NCBI RefSeq assembly: GCF_027941775.1
Contig: NZ_CP115917.1
Location: forward strand, 2,275,001-2,339,000
Reading direction: 5' to 3'
Length of the DNA stretch: 64,000 nt
Source of the DNA: Tenacibaculum pacificus
Lineage (GTDB): Bacteria; Bacteroidota; Bacteroidia; Flavobacteriales; Flavobacteriaceae
Shown here: in pieces, positions 45,137 through 54,047 of the stretch
How positions within the stretch are numbered: the first letter of the stretch is position 1
Layout of the letters: every line of letters begins with the position of its first letter
Translations under genes and position numbers: made by a program
The notes under the pieces: generated by a model
Told to the model about the DNA's origin: nothing
The model's database searches: none
Seen by the model: only the letters and a program-made list of their open reading frames with translations

Positions 45137-47272
45137 TTAGTTTATTAATTTTTTGTCGTTTTTATCTATTTTATACCAATAAATAAATTGTTCTACGTTT
45201 TCTACTTCTGATGGTCTATGATCATGTGACAAAGAATATCTATATTTATTATCTCCTACTCTTTCTATTAATTCAGGATTAAATTTTTCTATTTTTTTAT
45301 AAATAGAATCTACATTAATTAACGTTTTTATATACTCATAATTAGTTTCTTCTAAATTTCCAAAATATTCATTACTCCAAAAACCAGGAAAATTCCTTAT
45401 CAATTTCAATATATTATCAAAATCATTCGTTTGATTATCAATATATTTATCAAATGATTTTTCATCATTTTCTTTCCATAAAGACATAATCATTTTATAA
45501 TGTAAATGTTTTTTTGTTAAATCATTAAAGAAAGGAGTAGGTTTATTTATATATTCTTCTTTTGCTTTGCTTACAATTAATCTATCTAATTGTTTTCTAA
45601 CATCAATTTTTAAATTTATGGTTCTAGTAAAATAACATAATTGATGAATAGTTAGTTTTTTCGCTAATTGTATTATTTTCTCTTTATCAATACTACTTTT
45701 ATCTAAATTAGATGCGATTAGCTCTATCACCCTTAGTTTATAAGTCAACCCAAAATAATCCTTTTCACTTTCGGGTATTATATCTAAATTTGAAAATAAA
45801 AAGTCATAAAAAAATTCTTGATTTGACTTTTTTTCATTTATTAAATCTTCTATAACACTGTAAAAACGATGGATTTCTAAATCATCCTTATCTCTTAAAT
45901 CAATAAGATTTGCTTTTAACTCAACTTCATTTTCATCAATTATATTTTGAAGTATCTCTTGATTTTTCACGTTAGAAAATTTTCTTTCCATGTGATAAGA
46001 AAAATATTTATCAAAGTGATTAGGATGATTAATTTTTAAATGAAATTTTGAAATTTCAATAGCATTTTCACCATTATTAGATTCTATCTTCGATGTAAAT
46101 TTATGCTCTGGAAATAACCTTTCTACAATTTTATTGGAATGCTCGTTAAATATTTCATCTTTATTTAAAATACTTGTAGAATACTTAATTATATTACTAT
46201 TACTAATTAATTTTTCTTCTATATTAGATGAATTATATTTTTTTATAACATCAAAAACATCTGTATATTTTACCTTCAAATACTCAATCCAAAATAAATC
46301 TCTTAGATTAACATCTTCCCCAATAGCAAAAGCACTTACAAAAAAACTATTAAGAACTCGTATTATTTCTCTACCATTATTAAAATACTCAGATGCATGA
46401 ATATAACTTATATCCTTAATTTCTTCTATTCTATTAGAAAACCCCAAATTATTGATTACTTCTTCAAGTTTTATCTTAAAAAAATGTTTAAAATCTGCTG
46501 ATTCAATTTTTGGTAAATGAATTGGAATATTAATAATTTTTTCTAAAAATAATTTTCCATCATCACTTGTTTCTCCATAACGTTGCCCTATTGCTTTTGC
46601 AACATGATTTTCATCTAAAGCAACAACATATACAAAATTATCAAAATTCGCATTTAATTTTATCAGCTTTAAAATAGTATATATTTCATCTTTATCAAGG
46701 CGATCAATATCATCAATAAATACAACTATTTTATATTTAGAAGCCTTTAATTTATCATTTATATTTTGAATTAAAGATTCTAATGTAACTTCTTTCCCTA
46801 TAAAGTCTTCGCCTAAAGCTTTCATTATTTCGCTAACATCAAATGTAGCTCCCGCTTTATTTGATGAAAACCCTACAGATGCAGAAAGCTTAACGGCTTT
46901 TGTATATCTACTGTATTTTATAAGTTGTTTTCCTATTTTTTGAAGTGTAGTATCTTTATTAACAAACATCATTTTAGAAAGTCCATCAAAAAAATCAAAA
47001 AGCATTTCTTCTTCGGTGCTATATCTCCAAGGATTAAAATGATATTTTAAAATACGTTTTTGTCCTTCTTCTTTTTTTCCTAAATCAATTTCATCCTTAA
47101 TTAAATTTAGAAATGATGTTTTTCCTTCTCCCCATTTTCCATAAATCCCGATAGTTAAAGCCTCTGAATTATTGGAATTATTTTGAATTATCTTTTGAAC
47201 CTTTTTAGCATAATGTTCAAAATTAAAAAGGTCTACTCCGTTATTTTTTGAAATCGGGGAATTACTAATCAT
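45137..47272 (-). CDS. KAP family P-loop NTPase (711 aa)
   Basis: Walker A is GKWGEGKTS (residues 45-53) and Walker B is VVFIDDIDRL (183-192), a pattern of the KAP (Kidins220/PifA) STAND-related ATPases. HFNPWRY (79-85) matches the conserved Trp-Arg-Tyr block. I see no transmembrane helices, which many KAP proteins carry after Walker A; the region 126-145 is only mildly hydrophobic. The C-terminal ~400 residues are helical and Lys/Asn-rich with no domain I recognise. PifA of the F plasmid is a KAP protein that blocks phage T7, so a defence role is possible. It is packed between ruvC (7-base gap) and hemW (1 base). Confidence 0.88.
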   Translation of the reverse strand: MISNSPISKNNGVDLFNFEHYAKKVQKIIQNNSNNSEALTIGIYGKWGEGKTSFLNLIKDEIDLGKKEEGQKRILKYHFNPWRYSTEEEMLFDFFDGLSKMMFVNKDTTLQKIGKQLIKYSRYTKAVKLSASVGFSSNKAGATFDVSEIMKALGEDFIGKEVTLESLIQNINDKLKASKYKIVVFIDDIDRLDKDEIYTILKLIKLNANFDNFVYVVALDENHVAKAIGQRYGETSDDGKLFLEKIINIPIHLPKIESADFKHFFKIKLEEVINNLGFSNRIEEIKDISYIHASEYFNNGREIIRVLNSFFVSAFAIGEDVNLRDLFWIEYLKVKYTDVFDVIKKYNSSNIEEKLISNSNIIKYSTSILNKDEIFNEHSNKIVERLFPEHKFTSKIESNNGENAIEISKFHLKINHPNHFDKYFSYHMERKFSNVKNQEILQNIIDENEVELKANLIDLRDKDDLEIHRFYSVIEDLINEKKSNQEFFYDFLFSNLDIIPESEKDYFGLTYKLRVIELIASNLDKSSIDKEKIIQLAKKLTIHQLCYFTRTINLKIDVRKQLDRLIVSKAKEEYINKPTPFFNDLTKKHLHYKMIMSLWKENDEKSFDKYIDNQTNDFDNILKLIRNFPGFWSNEYFGNLEETNYEYIKTLINVDSIYKKIEKFNPELIERVGDNKYRYSLSHDHRPSEVENVEQFIYWYKIDKNDKKLIN

Positions 47273-47279
47273 AATTTAA

Positions 47280-47834
47280 TTACTTTTTAACGCGTTTTTC
47301 ATTTTGCTTTACAAACGATGCCCAGCCTGTATAATTTTTACCGCCAATAACTTTCCCTGAATTATAATGATGACAAACCGCAGCCGCTAAACCATCAGTA
47401 GCATCTAGGTTTTTCGGCAAAGTTTTTAAGTTTAATAACGATTTTAACATCAAAGCAACTTGCTCTTTACTTGCTTTTCCGCTTCCAGTAATTGCCATTT
47501 TTATTTTCAAAGGCGCATATTCTGTTACGGGGATATCTCGTGATAATGCCGCCGCCATCGCTACACCTTGCGCACGACCTAATTTTAACATCGATTGTAC
47601 ATTTTTGCCAAAAAAAGGTGCTTCTAAAGCAATTTCATCAGGATGATACGTATCTATTAATTCAATAGTTCGTTCAAAAATTAACTTTAATTTGATATAA
47701 TGATTGTCGTATTTTTTTAAAATCAACTCATTCATCTGAACAAATTCCATTTTTTTTCCTACAACTTTTATAATCCCAAACCCCATGATACTTGTACCTG
47801 GGTCAACACCTAATATTATTTTTTCTGTTTTCAA
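47280..47834 (-). CDS. ruvC: Holliday-junction resolvase RuvC
   Basis: 184 residues. Catalytic acidic residues are in [14 protein letters not shown] (Asp near residue 11), [15 protein letters not shown] (Glu) and [16 protein letters not shown] (two Asp). RuvC cuts four-way junctions after RuvAB migration. A TAGTTTTG at 47859-47866 (minus strand) is a plausible -7 element 25 bases before the start, driving ruvC, the KAP gene, hemW and the cyclase. Confidence 0.95.
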   Translation of the reverse strand: MKTEKIILGVDPGTSIMGFGIIKVVGKKMEFVQMNELILKKYDNHYIKLKLIFERTIELIDTYHPDEIALEAPFFGKNVQSMLKLGRAQGVAMAAALSRDIPVTEYAPLKIKMAITGSGKASKEQVALMLKSLLNLKTLPKNLDATDGLAAAVCHHYNSGKVIGGKNYTGWASFVKQNEKRVKK

Positions 47835-47858
47835 ATTTTATGGCAATTTCTATAAATA

Positions 47859-47886
47859 CAAAACTAATCAATTATTATTCGGCAAA
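47859..47886 (-). promoter_or_regulatory. Candidate promoter of the ruvC operon
   Basis: On the minus strand TTTG (47883-47886), 16 bases, then TAGTTTTG (47859-47866). The spacer is shorter than the ideal 19. Confidence 0.4.
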
Positions 47887-47887
47887 T

Positions 47888-49510
47888 TTATCCAACTTCT
47901 AATGATGTAAATTGAAATGTATTTCCATCAAACAACCCTTTATCCGATAGTTTTAACGATGGAATTACTAACAATGCCATAAACGATAAACTCATATAAG
48001 GCGCTCTTAATTTACTCCCCATTTGTTTTGCCATCGTATCTAATTTGGCATACGATTCACCAATTTCTACTGCCGATTTATCCGACATAATTCCTGCTAC
48101 TGGTAATGAAACTATTTTTTCTTCGGATGCGGTTACCGCACAAATTCCGCCTTTATTTTCGATTAATAAATTCACTGCCTTGCAAATAGCTTCATCAGAA
48201 ACACCGATAGCAATAATATTATGAGAATCATGCCCTACTGAACTTGCAATTGTGCCTTCTTTTAATCCGAAATTTTTTATAAATGCTATGGAAGGTTTTG
48301 CATTTTTATAACGATTTACCACCGTCATTTTTAACACATCATTTTGAGTATTTGACACTAAATTTCCATCTTTAATTAACGAATTTGCTTCAATTTGATT
48401 GGTTACCAATTCGCCATCTAAAGCCTCAATAACTCTAATTTTTTCTGCGGATGATTTAAACTCAAAATCAGCAATGCTTTTTTTATCAGTATTAAAATTA
48501 TTCAATACCTCAAAAGCTACTGATTTTACAAATGATTTTCCGTTTTCAGCAACTAATTCACCATTTATAAAGGTTTTTAAAACTTTGAAATTCTTTAAAT
48601 TTTCAACAACAATAAAATCGGCATCATCATCTTTTTGTAATAAACCGACATCTAAATTATAATGTTTTACAGGATTTACACAAGCAACTTTTAATACTTT
48701 AAAAACATCGATTCCTTTTGAAACGGCACGTTTACACAATTCATTTATATGTCCTATTAATAAATCATCAGGATGTTTATCATCAGAACAAAACATCATA
48801 TTATCAAAATGATTTGGTAATAAATCAATTAAAGCATCAAAGTTTTTAGCTGCACTTCCTTCTCTAATAATTACTTTCATTCCTTTTTGAAGTTTTTCTA
48901 AAGCTTCATCATAAGAAAAACATTCGTGGTCGGTTGTAATTCCTGCGGAAATATATTTTGAAATATCATCGCCTCGCAAAGCTGGAGCGTGTCCGTCGAT
49001 GGGTTTGTTATTATTTTTTGCATGTTGAATTTTTTTCAAAACCTCAGCATCGTCAAATAACACGCCTGGATAATTCATCATTTCAGCTAAATATTTGATA
49101 TCTGGATTTTCCATCATCAATTTAATATCTTCTGAATTAATAACAGCACCAGCACTTTCAAAAGATGTTGCTGGTACACAACTTGGCGCTCCAAAATTAA
49201 ATTTAAACGGAACTTTTTTTCCGTTTTCAATCATAAAATTAACTCCTTTTACACCTAATACATTTGCTATTTCATGCGGATCAGAAACTGTTGCAACTGT
49301 ACCATGTGTCACTGCAATTTTTGCAAATTCAGAAGGAACTAACATCGAGCTTTCAATATGAATATGAGCATCTACAAAACCAGGTAAAATATAATTTTCT
49401 ATAGAATGATTTACTTCTATAATATTTTTTATTTTTCCGTTTTCAACCTCAACAGCTCCTTTATAAATTCGTTTATTTTCTATATCTACAATATTTCCTT
49501 TTATAATCAT
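47888..49510 (-). CDS. ade: Adenine deaminase
   Basis: 540 residues from the ATG at 49508-49510 ([18 protein letters not shown]). A longer frame to 49564 adds 18 unlikely residues. The amidohydrolase metal motifs are [16 protein letters not shown] (HxH), [13 protein letters not shown] and [12 protein letters not shown]. It deaminates adenine to hypoxanthine in purine salvage; length fits adenine deaminase rather than the shorter adenosine deaminase. Confidence 0.93.
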   Translation of the reverse strand: MIIKGNIVDIENKRIYKGAVEVENGKIKNIIEVNHSIENYILPGFVDAHIHIESSMLVPSEFAKIAVTHGTVATVSDPHEIANVLGVKGVNFMIENGKKVPFKFNFGAPSCVPATSFESAGAVINSEDIKLMMENPDIKYLAEMMNYPGVLFDDAEVLKKIQHAKNNNKPIDGHAPALRGDDISKYISAGITTDHECFSYDEALEKLQKGMKVIIREGSAAKNFDALIDLLPNHFDNMMFCSDDKHPDDLLIGHINELCKRAVSKGIDVFKVLKVACVNPVKHYNLDVGLLQKDDDADFIVVENLKNFKVLKTFINGELVAENGKSFVKSVAFEVLNNFNTDKKSIADFEFKSSAEKIRVIEALDGELVTNQIEANSLIKDGNLVSNTQNDVLKMTVVNRYKNAKPSIAFIKNFGLKEGTIASSVGHDSHNIIAIGVSDEAICKAVNLLIENKGGICAVTASEEKIVSLPVAGIMSDKSAVEIGESYAKLDTMAKQMGSKLRAPYMSLSFMALLVIPSLKLSDKGLFDGNTFQFTSLEVG

Positions 49511-49551
49511 GCTAGTTATTTTGAAGTAACAAAAATAAGTGGTATTTGTAC

Positions 49552-49583
49552 ATAAAAAAAGCATCCTTTCGGATGCTTTTATA
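49552..49583 (-). terminator. Terminator of pckA
   Basis: Stem AAAAGCATCC/GGATGCTTTT with a TTTC loop and a T run on the minus strand. It lies ~18 bases after the pckA stop and just before the ade leader. Confidence 0.83.
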
Positions 49584-49600
49584 TATTATTTTATTGCTTA

Positions 49601-51208
49601 TTATTTAACAGTTGGTGGTCCACCTGCTAAAATTTCATCATTTGCATTTTCTTCAAACTGTTTGAAGTTAGCTCTAAATGAATCTGCTAATTTGTGTGCT
49701 GTTTTATAATATTCTTCATCATTATCCCAAGCTTTACGTTGGCTTAATAATTCAGTAGGAACTCCAGGACATTGTCTTGGTTGTGCTAAACCAAATACAG
49801 AATGTATATGGTAATTTTCTTTATTAACTTCACCTAATTCACCATTTAATGCTGCGTTAATCATAGCACGAGTGTATTTAAGTTTCATTCTATGACCAAC
49901 TCCATAAGGACCTGCAGTCCATCCAGTGTTTATCAACCAAACGTTTACATCAGCTGCTTTCATTTTTTCGCTTAACATTTCTGCATAACGAGTTGGGTGT
50001 AATGGCATAAATGGTGCTCCAAAACAAGCAGAAAAACTTGGTAATGGCTCAGTAACACCTGCTTCAGTACCAGCAACTTTTGCTGTATAACCTGAAATAA
50101 AGTGATACGCTGCCTGACCTGGTGTTAACTTAGATATTGGAGGCAATACACCAAAAGCATCAGCCGTTAAGAAAAATATATTCTTAGGGTTTTTACCTGT
50201 TGATGGTGTTTGAATATTTTCAATATGATGTATTGGGTAACTTACACGTGTATTTTGTGTAATAGATGTATCATTAAAATCTACATCACCTTTAGCATCT
50301 GTAACTATATTTTCAAGAATTGCTCCTCTTTTAATAGCTGCATAAATTTCTGGCTCTTTATCTTTAGATAAATCAATTACTTTAGCGTAACAACCACCTT
50401 CAAAGTTAAATACAGTATTTTCTGAAGTCCAACCATGTTCATCATCACCAATCAAACTACGATTAGGATCTGTAGATAAGGTTGTTTTTCCAGTTCCTGA
50501 TAATCCGAAGAAAATAGCAGTATCACCTTCTTTACCAACATTTGCAGAACAGTGCATTGGTAACGTGTTTTTAAACACAGGTAAGATAAAGTTTAAAGCA
50601 GAAAAAATTCCTTTTTTAATTTCACCAGTATAACCAGTTCCACCAATTAAAGCGATTTTTTTCTCGAAGTTTAAAATAGCAAAGTTGTGCTGACGTGTTC
50701 CGTCAACCTCAGGATCTGCCATAAAACCTGGTGCATTAATTACAGTCCATTCTGGAGAAAAACCTTTTAATTGTTCTGCAGTTGGGCGTAAAAACATGTT
50801 ATAAGCAAACATGTTACTCCAAGGATATTCGTTTACTACTCTAATATTTAACTTATAATCTTCATCTGCACACGCATAGCTATCACGTACAAAAACTTCT
50901 TTTTCAGAAAGATAATTAGTTACTTTATCATAAAGTTTGTCAAATTTTGCTGAATCGAAAGGTAGATTTATATCTCCCCACCAAATTTCATCTTTAGTAA
51001 TATCGTCTTTAACGATAAAACGATCCATTGGTGAACGTCCAGTAAATTCTCCTGTTTTTACAGCTAATGCTCCAGAACTAGTGTTTTCTCCTTGTTCTTT
51101 TTCAATAGTTATATCGTGTAATTCGTCTGATGTTAATTGATAACGAACCGTAGCATCCTTAATTCCTAAGTTTTCTATCGATATCGTTTTTGCATCAAGA
51201 TTTGTCAT
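49601..51208 (-). CDS. pckA: Phosphoenolpyruvate carboxykinase (ATP)
   Basis: 535 residues. GRSPMDRFIVKD, GGTGYTGEIKKG and the kinase-1a loop FGLSGTGKTTLSTDPNRS, followed by DDEHGW, are all in place. It converts oxaloacetate to phosphoenolpyruvate with ATP, the first step of gluconeogenesis. TATTTTTG at 51240-51247 (minus strand) fits a -7 element 32 bases before the start. Confidence 0.97.
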   Translation of the reverse strand: MTNLDAKTISIENLGIKDATVRYQLTSDELHDITIEKEQGENTSSGALAVKTGEFTGRSPMDRFIVKDDITKDEIWWGDINLPFDSAKFDKLYDKVTNYLSEKEVFVRDSYACADEDYKLNIRVVNEYPWSNMFAYNMFLRPTAEQLKGFSPEWTVINAPGFMADPEVDGTRQHNFAILNFEKKIALIGGTGYTGEIKKGIFSALNFILPVFKNTLPMHCSANVGKEGDTAIFFGLSGTGKTTLSTDPNRSLIGDDEHGWTSENTVFNFEGGCYAKVIDLSKDKEPEIYAAIKRGAILENIVTDAKGDVDFNDTSITQNTRVSYPIHHIENIQTPSTGKNPKNIFFLTADAFGVLPPISKLTPGQAAYHFISGYTAKVAGTEAGVTEPLPSFSACFGAPFMPLHPTRYAEMLSEKMKAADVNVWLINTGWTAGPYGVGHRMKLKYTRAMINAALNGELGEVNKENYHIHSVFGLAQPRQCPGVPTELLSQRKAWDNDEEYYKTAHKLADSFRANFKQFEENANDEILAGGPPTVK

Positions 51209-51294
51209 CTTAAAATAATTTAGTTGTGTTAAGTTGATACAAAAATAGTCCTTTTTGGCTAAACTGATTAATCATTGAAAAACTTTATCAATTA

Positions 51295-51678
51295 TTATTC
51301 TGATTTAAGAGCCTTTTTCACAAACTGAAAAGTCATTAAAACCCAAGCTATTATTAGTAAAACACCACCTAAAGGAGTAATAAACCAAATTGATTTAACT
51401 GGCACTTCAAATAAGTATATTGCATAAATTGAACCTGAAAAAAGCAATATTCCTAATATTAACAGCAAACTAATGCTATTTTTTTGCTTAATATTAAACT
51501 CTTTAAACGTATTTACAAAAAGTAATACCAAGACATGTAAAAACTGATATCGTACTGCAGTTTCAAAACTTTGTAGGGCTTCTGCACTTAATTTTCCTTT
51601 TAAAGAATGAGCTCCAAAAGCCCCTAAAATGACTGCAATAACTCCTAATACGGATGTAATTGTTAAATTTTTATACAT
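51295..51678 (-). CDS. DUF423 membrane protein
   Basis: 127 residues with four transmembrane helices. The DUF423 pattern ILGAFGAHSLKGKLSAEALQ and FETAVRYQFLHVLVLLF is clear. Function unknown. Confidence 0.88.
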   Translation of the reverse strand: MYKNLTITSVLGVIAVILGAFGAHSLKGKLSAEALQSFETAVRYQFLHVLVLLFVNTFKEFNIKQKNSISLLLILGILLFSGSIYAIYLFEVPVKSIWFITPLGGVLLIIAWVLMTFQFVKKALKSE

Positions 51679-51760
51679 TTTTAACGATTTTGTTTAATTC
51701 TAAACTTTATTTTAACGATATTGTGGCTTTAAATAGAAAAACAACAAAAGTACATTATAT

Positions 51761-53133
51761 ATGAGAAAAATATTAATTATTGGCGCTGGTAGATCTTGTT
51801 CATCTCTTATAAAATATTTACTAGACAAATCAACAACAGAAAATTTACAAATAACTATTGGTGATGTTTCGCTAAAAAATGCAGAAGCAATTATTGATCA
51901 TCAGTTGAAAATGCAACAGCAATACAATTAGATGTTTTTAATACAGATGAACGTATTACTGCAATTAAAAATGCTGATATCGTTATTTCAATGCTACCTG
52001 CTCGTTTCCATATAGAAGTAGCAAAAGATTGTGTTACCTACGGAAAACACATGGTAACGGCTTCTTATATTTCTGATGAAATGAAAGCCTTAGATGCTGA
52101 TGTAAAAGCAAAAGGTTTGGTATTTATGAACGAAATTGGTTTAGATCCAGGAATCGATCATATGAGCGCAATGCAAATTATCGATAAAATTCATGATCAA
52201 GGTGCTAAAATGTTACTTTTTGAATCGTTTACTGGTGGATTAGTTGCACCAGAAAGTGATACTAATTTATGGAATTACAAATTTACTTGGAATCCTAGAA
52301 ATGTTGTTTTAGCAGGACAAGGAGGCGCTGCTATGTTTATTCAAGAAAATACTTATAAATACATACCTTATCACAAACTTTTTAGAAGAACCGAATTTTT
52401 AACCATTGATGGTTATGGTCAATTTGAAGGATATGCAAACCGTGATTCTTTACAATATAGAAGTATCTATAATTTAGAAAACATACCAACCATGTACCGT
52501 GGTACTATTAGAAAAGTTGGTTTTTCAAGAGCTTGGAATGTATTTGTTCAATTAGGAATGACAGATGATTCTTATACTATTGAAAATTCTGAAAACTTAA
52601 GTTATCGTGATTTTACAAATTTATTTTTAGCCTACTCTCCTAGTAATTCAGTAGAATTAAAATTTCGTTCTTACTTAAATATACAGCAAGACGATATGAT
52701 GTGGGATAAATTTTTAGAGTTAGATATTTTTAATCCGAATAAAAAAATAGGTTTAAAAAATGCAACGCCTGCTCAAATTCTTCAAAAAATACTTTCAGAA
52801 AAATGGACACTTCAAGCCGATGATAAAGATATGATTGTTATGCATCATAAATTTGGATATGAATATGACAATGAAAAACATCAAATAGAAAGTAGTATGG
52901 TTATTAAAGGTGATGACCAAACTTATACTGCTATGGCAAAAACGGTAGGGTTACCTGTAGCAATGGCAACTTTACGTATTTTAAATGGTGATATTACCAC
53001 GCCTGGAGTACAATTACCTATTTTAAAAGAAGTTTATGAACCTATTTTAAAAGAACTAGAAGAATACGGAATTACCTTTGTAGAAAAAGAAACTCCTTAC
53101 TTAGGATACAACCCGAATACTATAAAAGAATAA
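51761..53133 (+). pseudogene. Saccharopine dehydrogenase family protein, N-terminal frameshift
   Basis: The true start is the ATG at 51761: MRKILIIGAGRSCSSLIKYL, an NAD(P)-binding Rossmann motif. That frame stops at 51929-51931. The main frame (from 51991 as a stand-alone ORF) carries the rest and also reads NATAIQLDVFNTDERITAI upstream of it. Adding one A to AAAA at 51908-51911 joins the two as HQLKNATAIQ and gives 457 residues, the normal length. Homologues act in lysine catabolism/biosynthesis or as saccharopine reductase-like enzymes. Later conserved sequence includes NEIGLDPGIDHMSAM and ESFTGGLVAPESDTNLWNYK. Confidence 0.8.
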
Positions 53134-53160
53134 TTTTAGCCTTAAATTATACAAACACAT

Positions 53161-53191
53161 TAAAGACATCAATAGAAATGATGTCTTTTTT
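53161..53191 (+). terminator. Terminator of the saccharopine dehydrogenase gene
   Basis: Ten-bp stem AAAGACATCA/TGATGTCTTT with a T run. Confidence 0.82.
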
Positions 53192-53329
53192 GATATATAA
53201 AATCGTAAATTCTTTTAAAACAACTAGTAAAAATATAACATACACTTAATAATTTTTAAATATTAAAAAACTGATTTTTATATTAAATCAGACTATATTT
53301 GAAGATTAAAATCCCTTAATTATAAATTA

Positions 53330-53956
53330 ATGAAATTAAAATTAACACTAGCTTTTATTATTGTTTCAAGTTTTTACGCAAATGCTCAAAATTTTTTTAT
53401 TGTCAAAAATCAAGATCTTTATGGTGTCGTAAATAATAAAGGTTTAGAGATTACACCTACAAAATACAATAGTATTGAACCATATAATAAAGTAAGAAAA
53501 GGATGGGCTAAAGTAAACCTTAAAAATAAAATTGGGTTTATTGATAAATTTGGTAAAGAAATTGTAGAAGCAGTTTATGATTCTATTGGAGAATTTGGTA
53601 TCTACCAAAAAAAATGGGCACTGATAAAAGAAGAAGATAAATTAGGATTTATTGATAATAGTGGTCAAAAAGTAATAAATACCAAATTTGACGAAATTTA
53701 TAATTTTGACCTATATAGAAGAGGTTGGGCTTTAGTTAAAATTAAAGATAAATTTGGTTTTATTAATAAAAAAGGAAATACAATTGTTAGAATAAAATAT
53801 ACCGAAATAGATCAGTTTGATAAATATAGAAAAGGTTGGGCTAGAGTTTCTATTGATAATATCAAATATGGTTTTATTGACAAATCTGGGAAAGAAATAA
53901 TCCCCCCTATTTATGATAATATTGATTCTTTTATCAAGATAAAAGAATCTGAATAA
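53330..53956 (+). CDS. Exported WG-repeat protein
   Basis: 208 residues. A signal peptide (LAFIIVSSFYANAQN) is followed by about five WG/KWG-type repeats of ~35 residues (for example GFIDKFGKEIVEAVYDSIGE, then GWALVKIKDKFGFINKKG). Such proteins are extracellular or periplasmic in Bacteroidetes, with no known activity. Its neighbour is unrelated. Confidence 0.82.
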   Translation: MKLKLTLAFIIVSSFYANAQNFFIVKNQDLYGVVNNKGLEITPTKYNSIEPYNKVRKGWAKVNLKNKIGFIDKFGKEIVEAVYDSIGEFGIYQKKWALIKEEDKLGFIDNSGQKVINTKFDEIYNFDLYRRGWALVKIKDKFGFINKKGNTIVRIKYTEIDQFDKYRKGWARVSIDNIKYGFIDKSGKEIIPPIYDNIDSFIKIKESE

Positions 53957-53977
53957 TAAAATTAATGTTATCTATCT

Positions 53978-54019
53978 TAAAAAATCATTTTACTGTAAAA
54001 AGTAAAATGATTTTTTTTG
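53978..54019. terminator. Bidirectional terminator
   Basis: Fourteen-bp stem AAAAATCATTTTAC/GTAAAATGATTTTT between the WG gene and the radical SAM gene, with an eight-T run. Confidence 0.8.
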
Positions 54020-54047
54020 TAACTTTATTTTAATAGATTTATCAACT

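Noticed and set aside
45137..47834. RuvC plus KAP NTPase as a two-gene defence system
   Set aside because: RuvC is a normal core resolvase with all catalytic residues; its adjacency is better explained by the KAP gene inserting into its operon.
48399..49361. Plus-strand frames inside ade
   Set aside because: Antisense to conserved amidohydrolase motifs; a product of codon bias.
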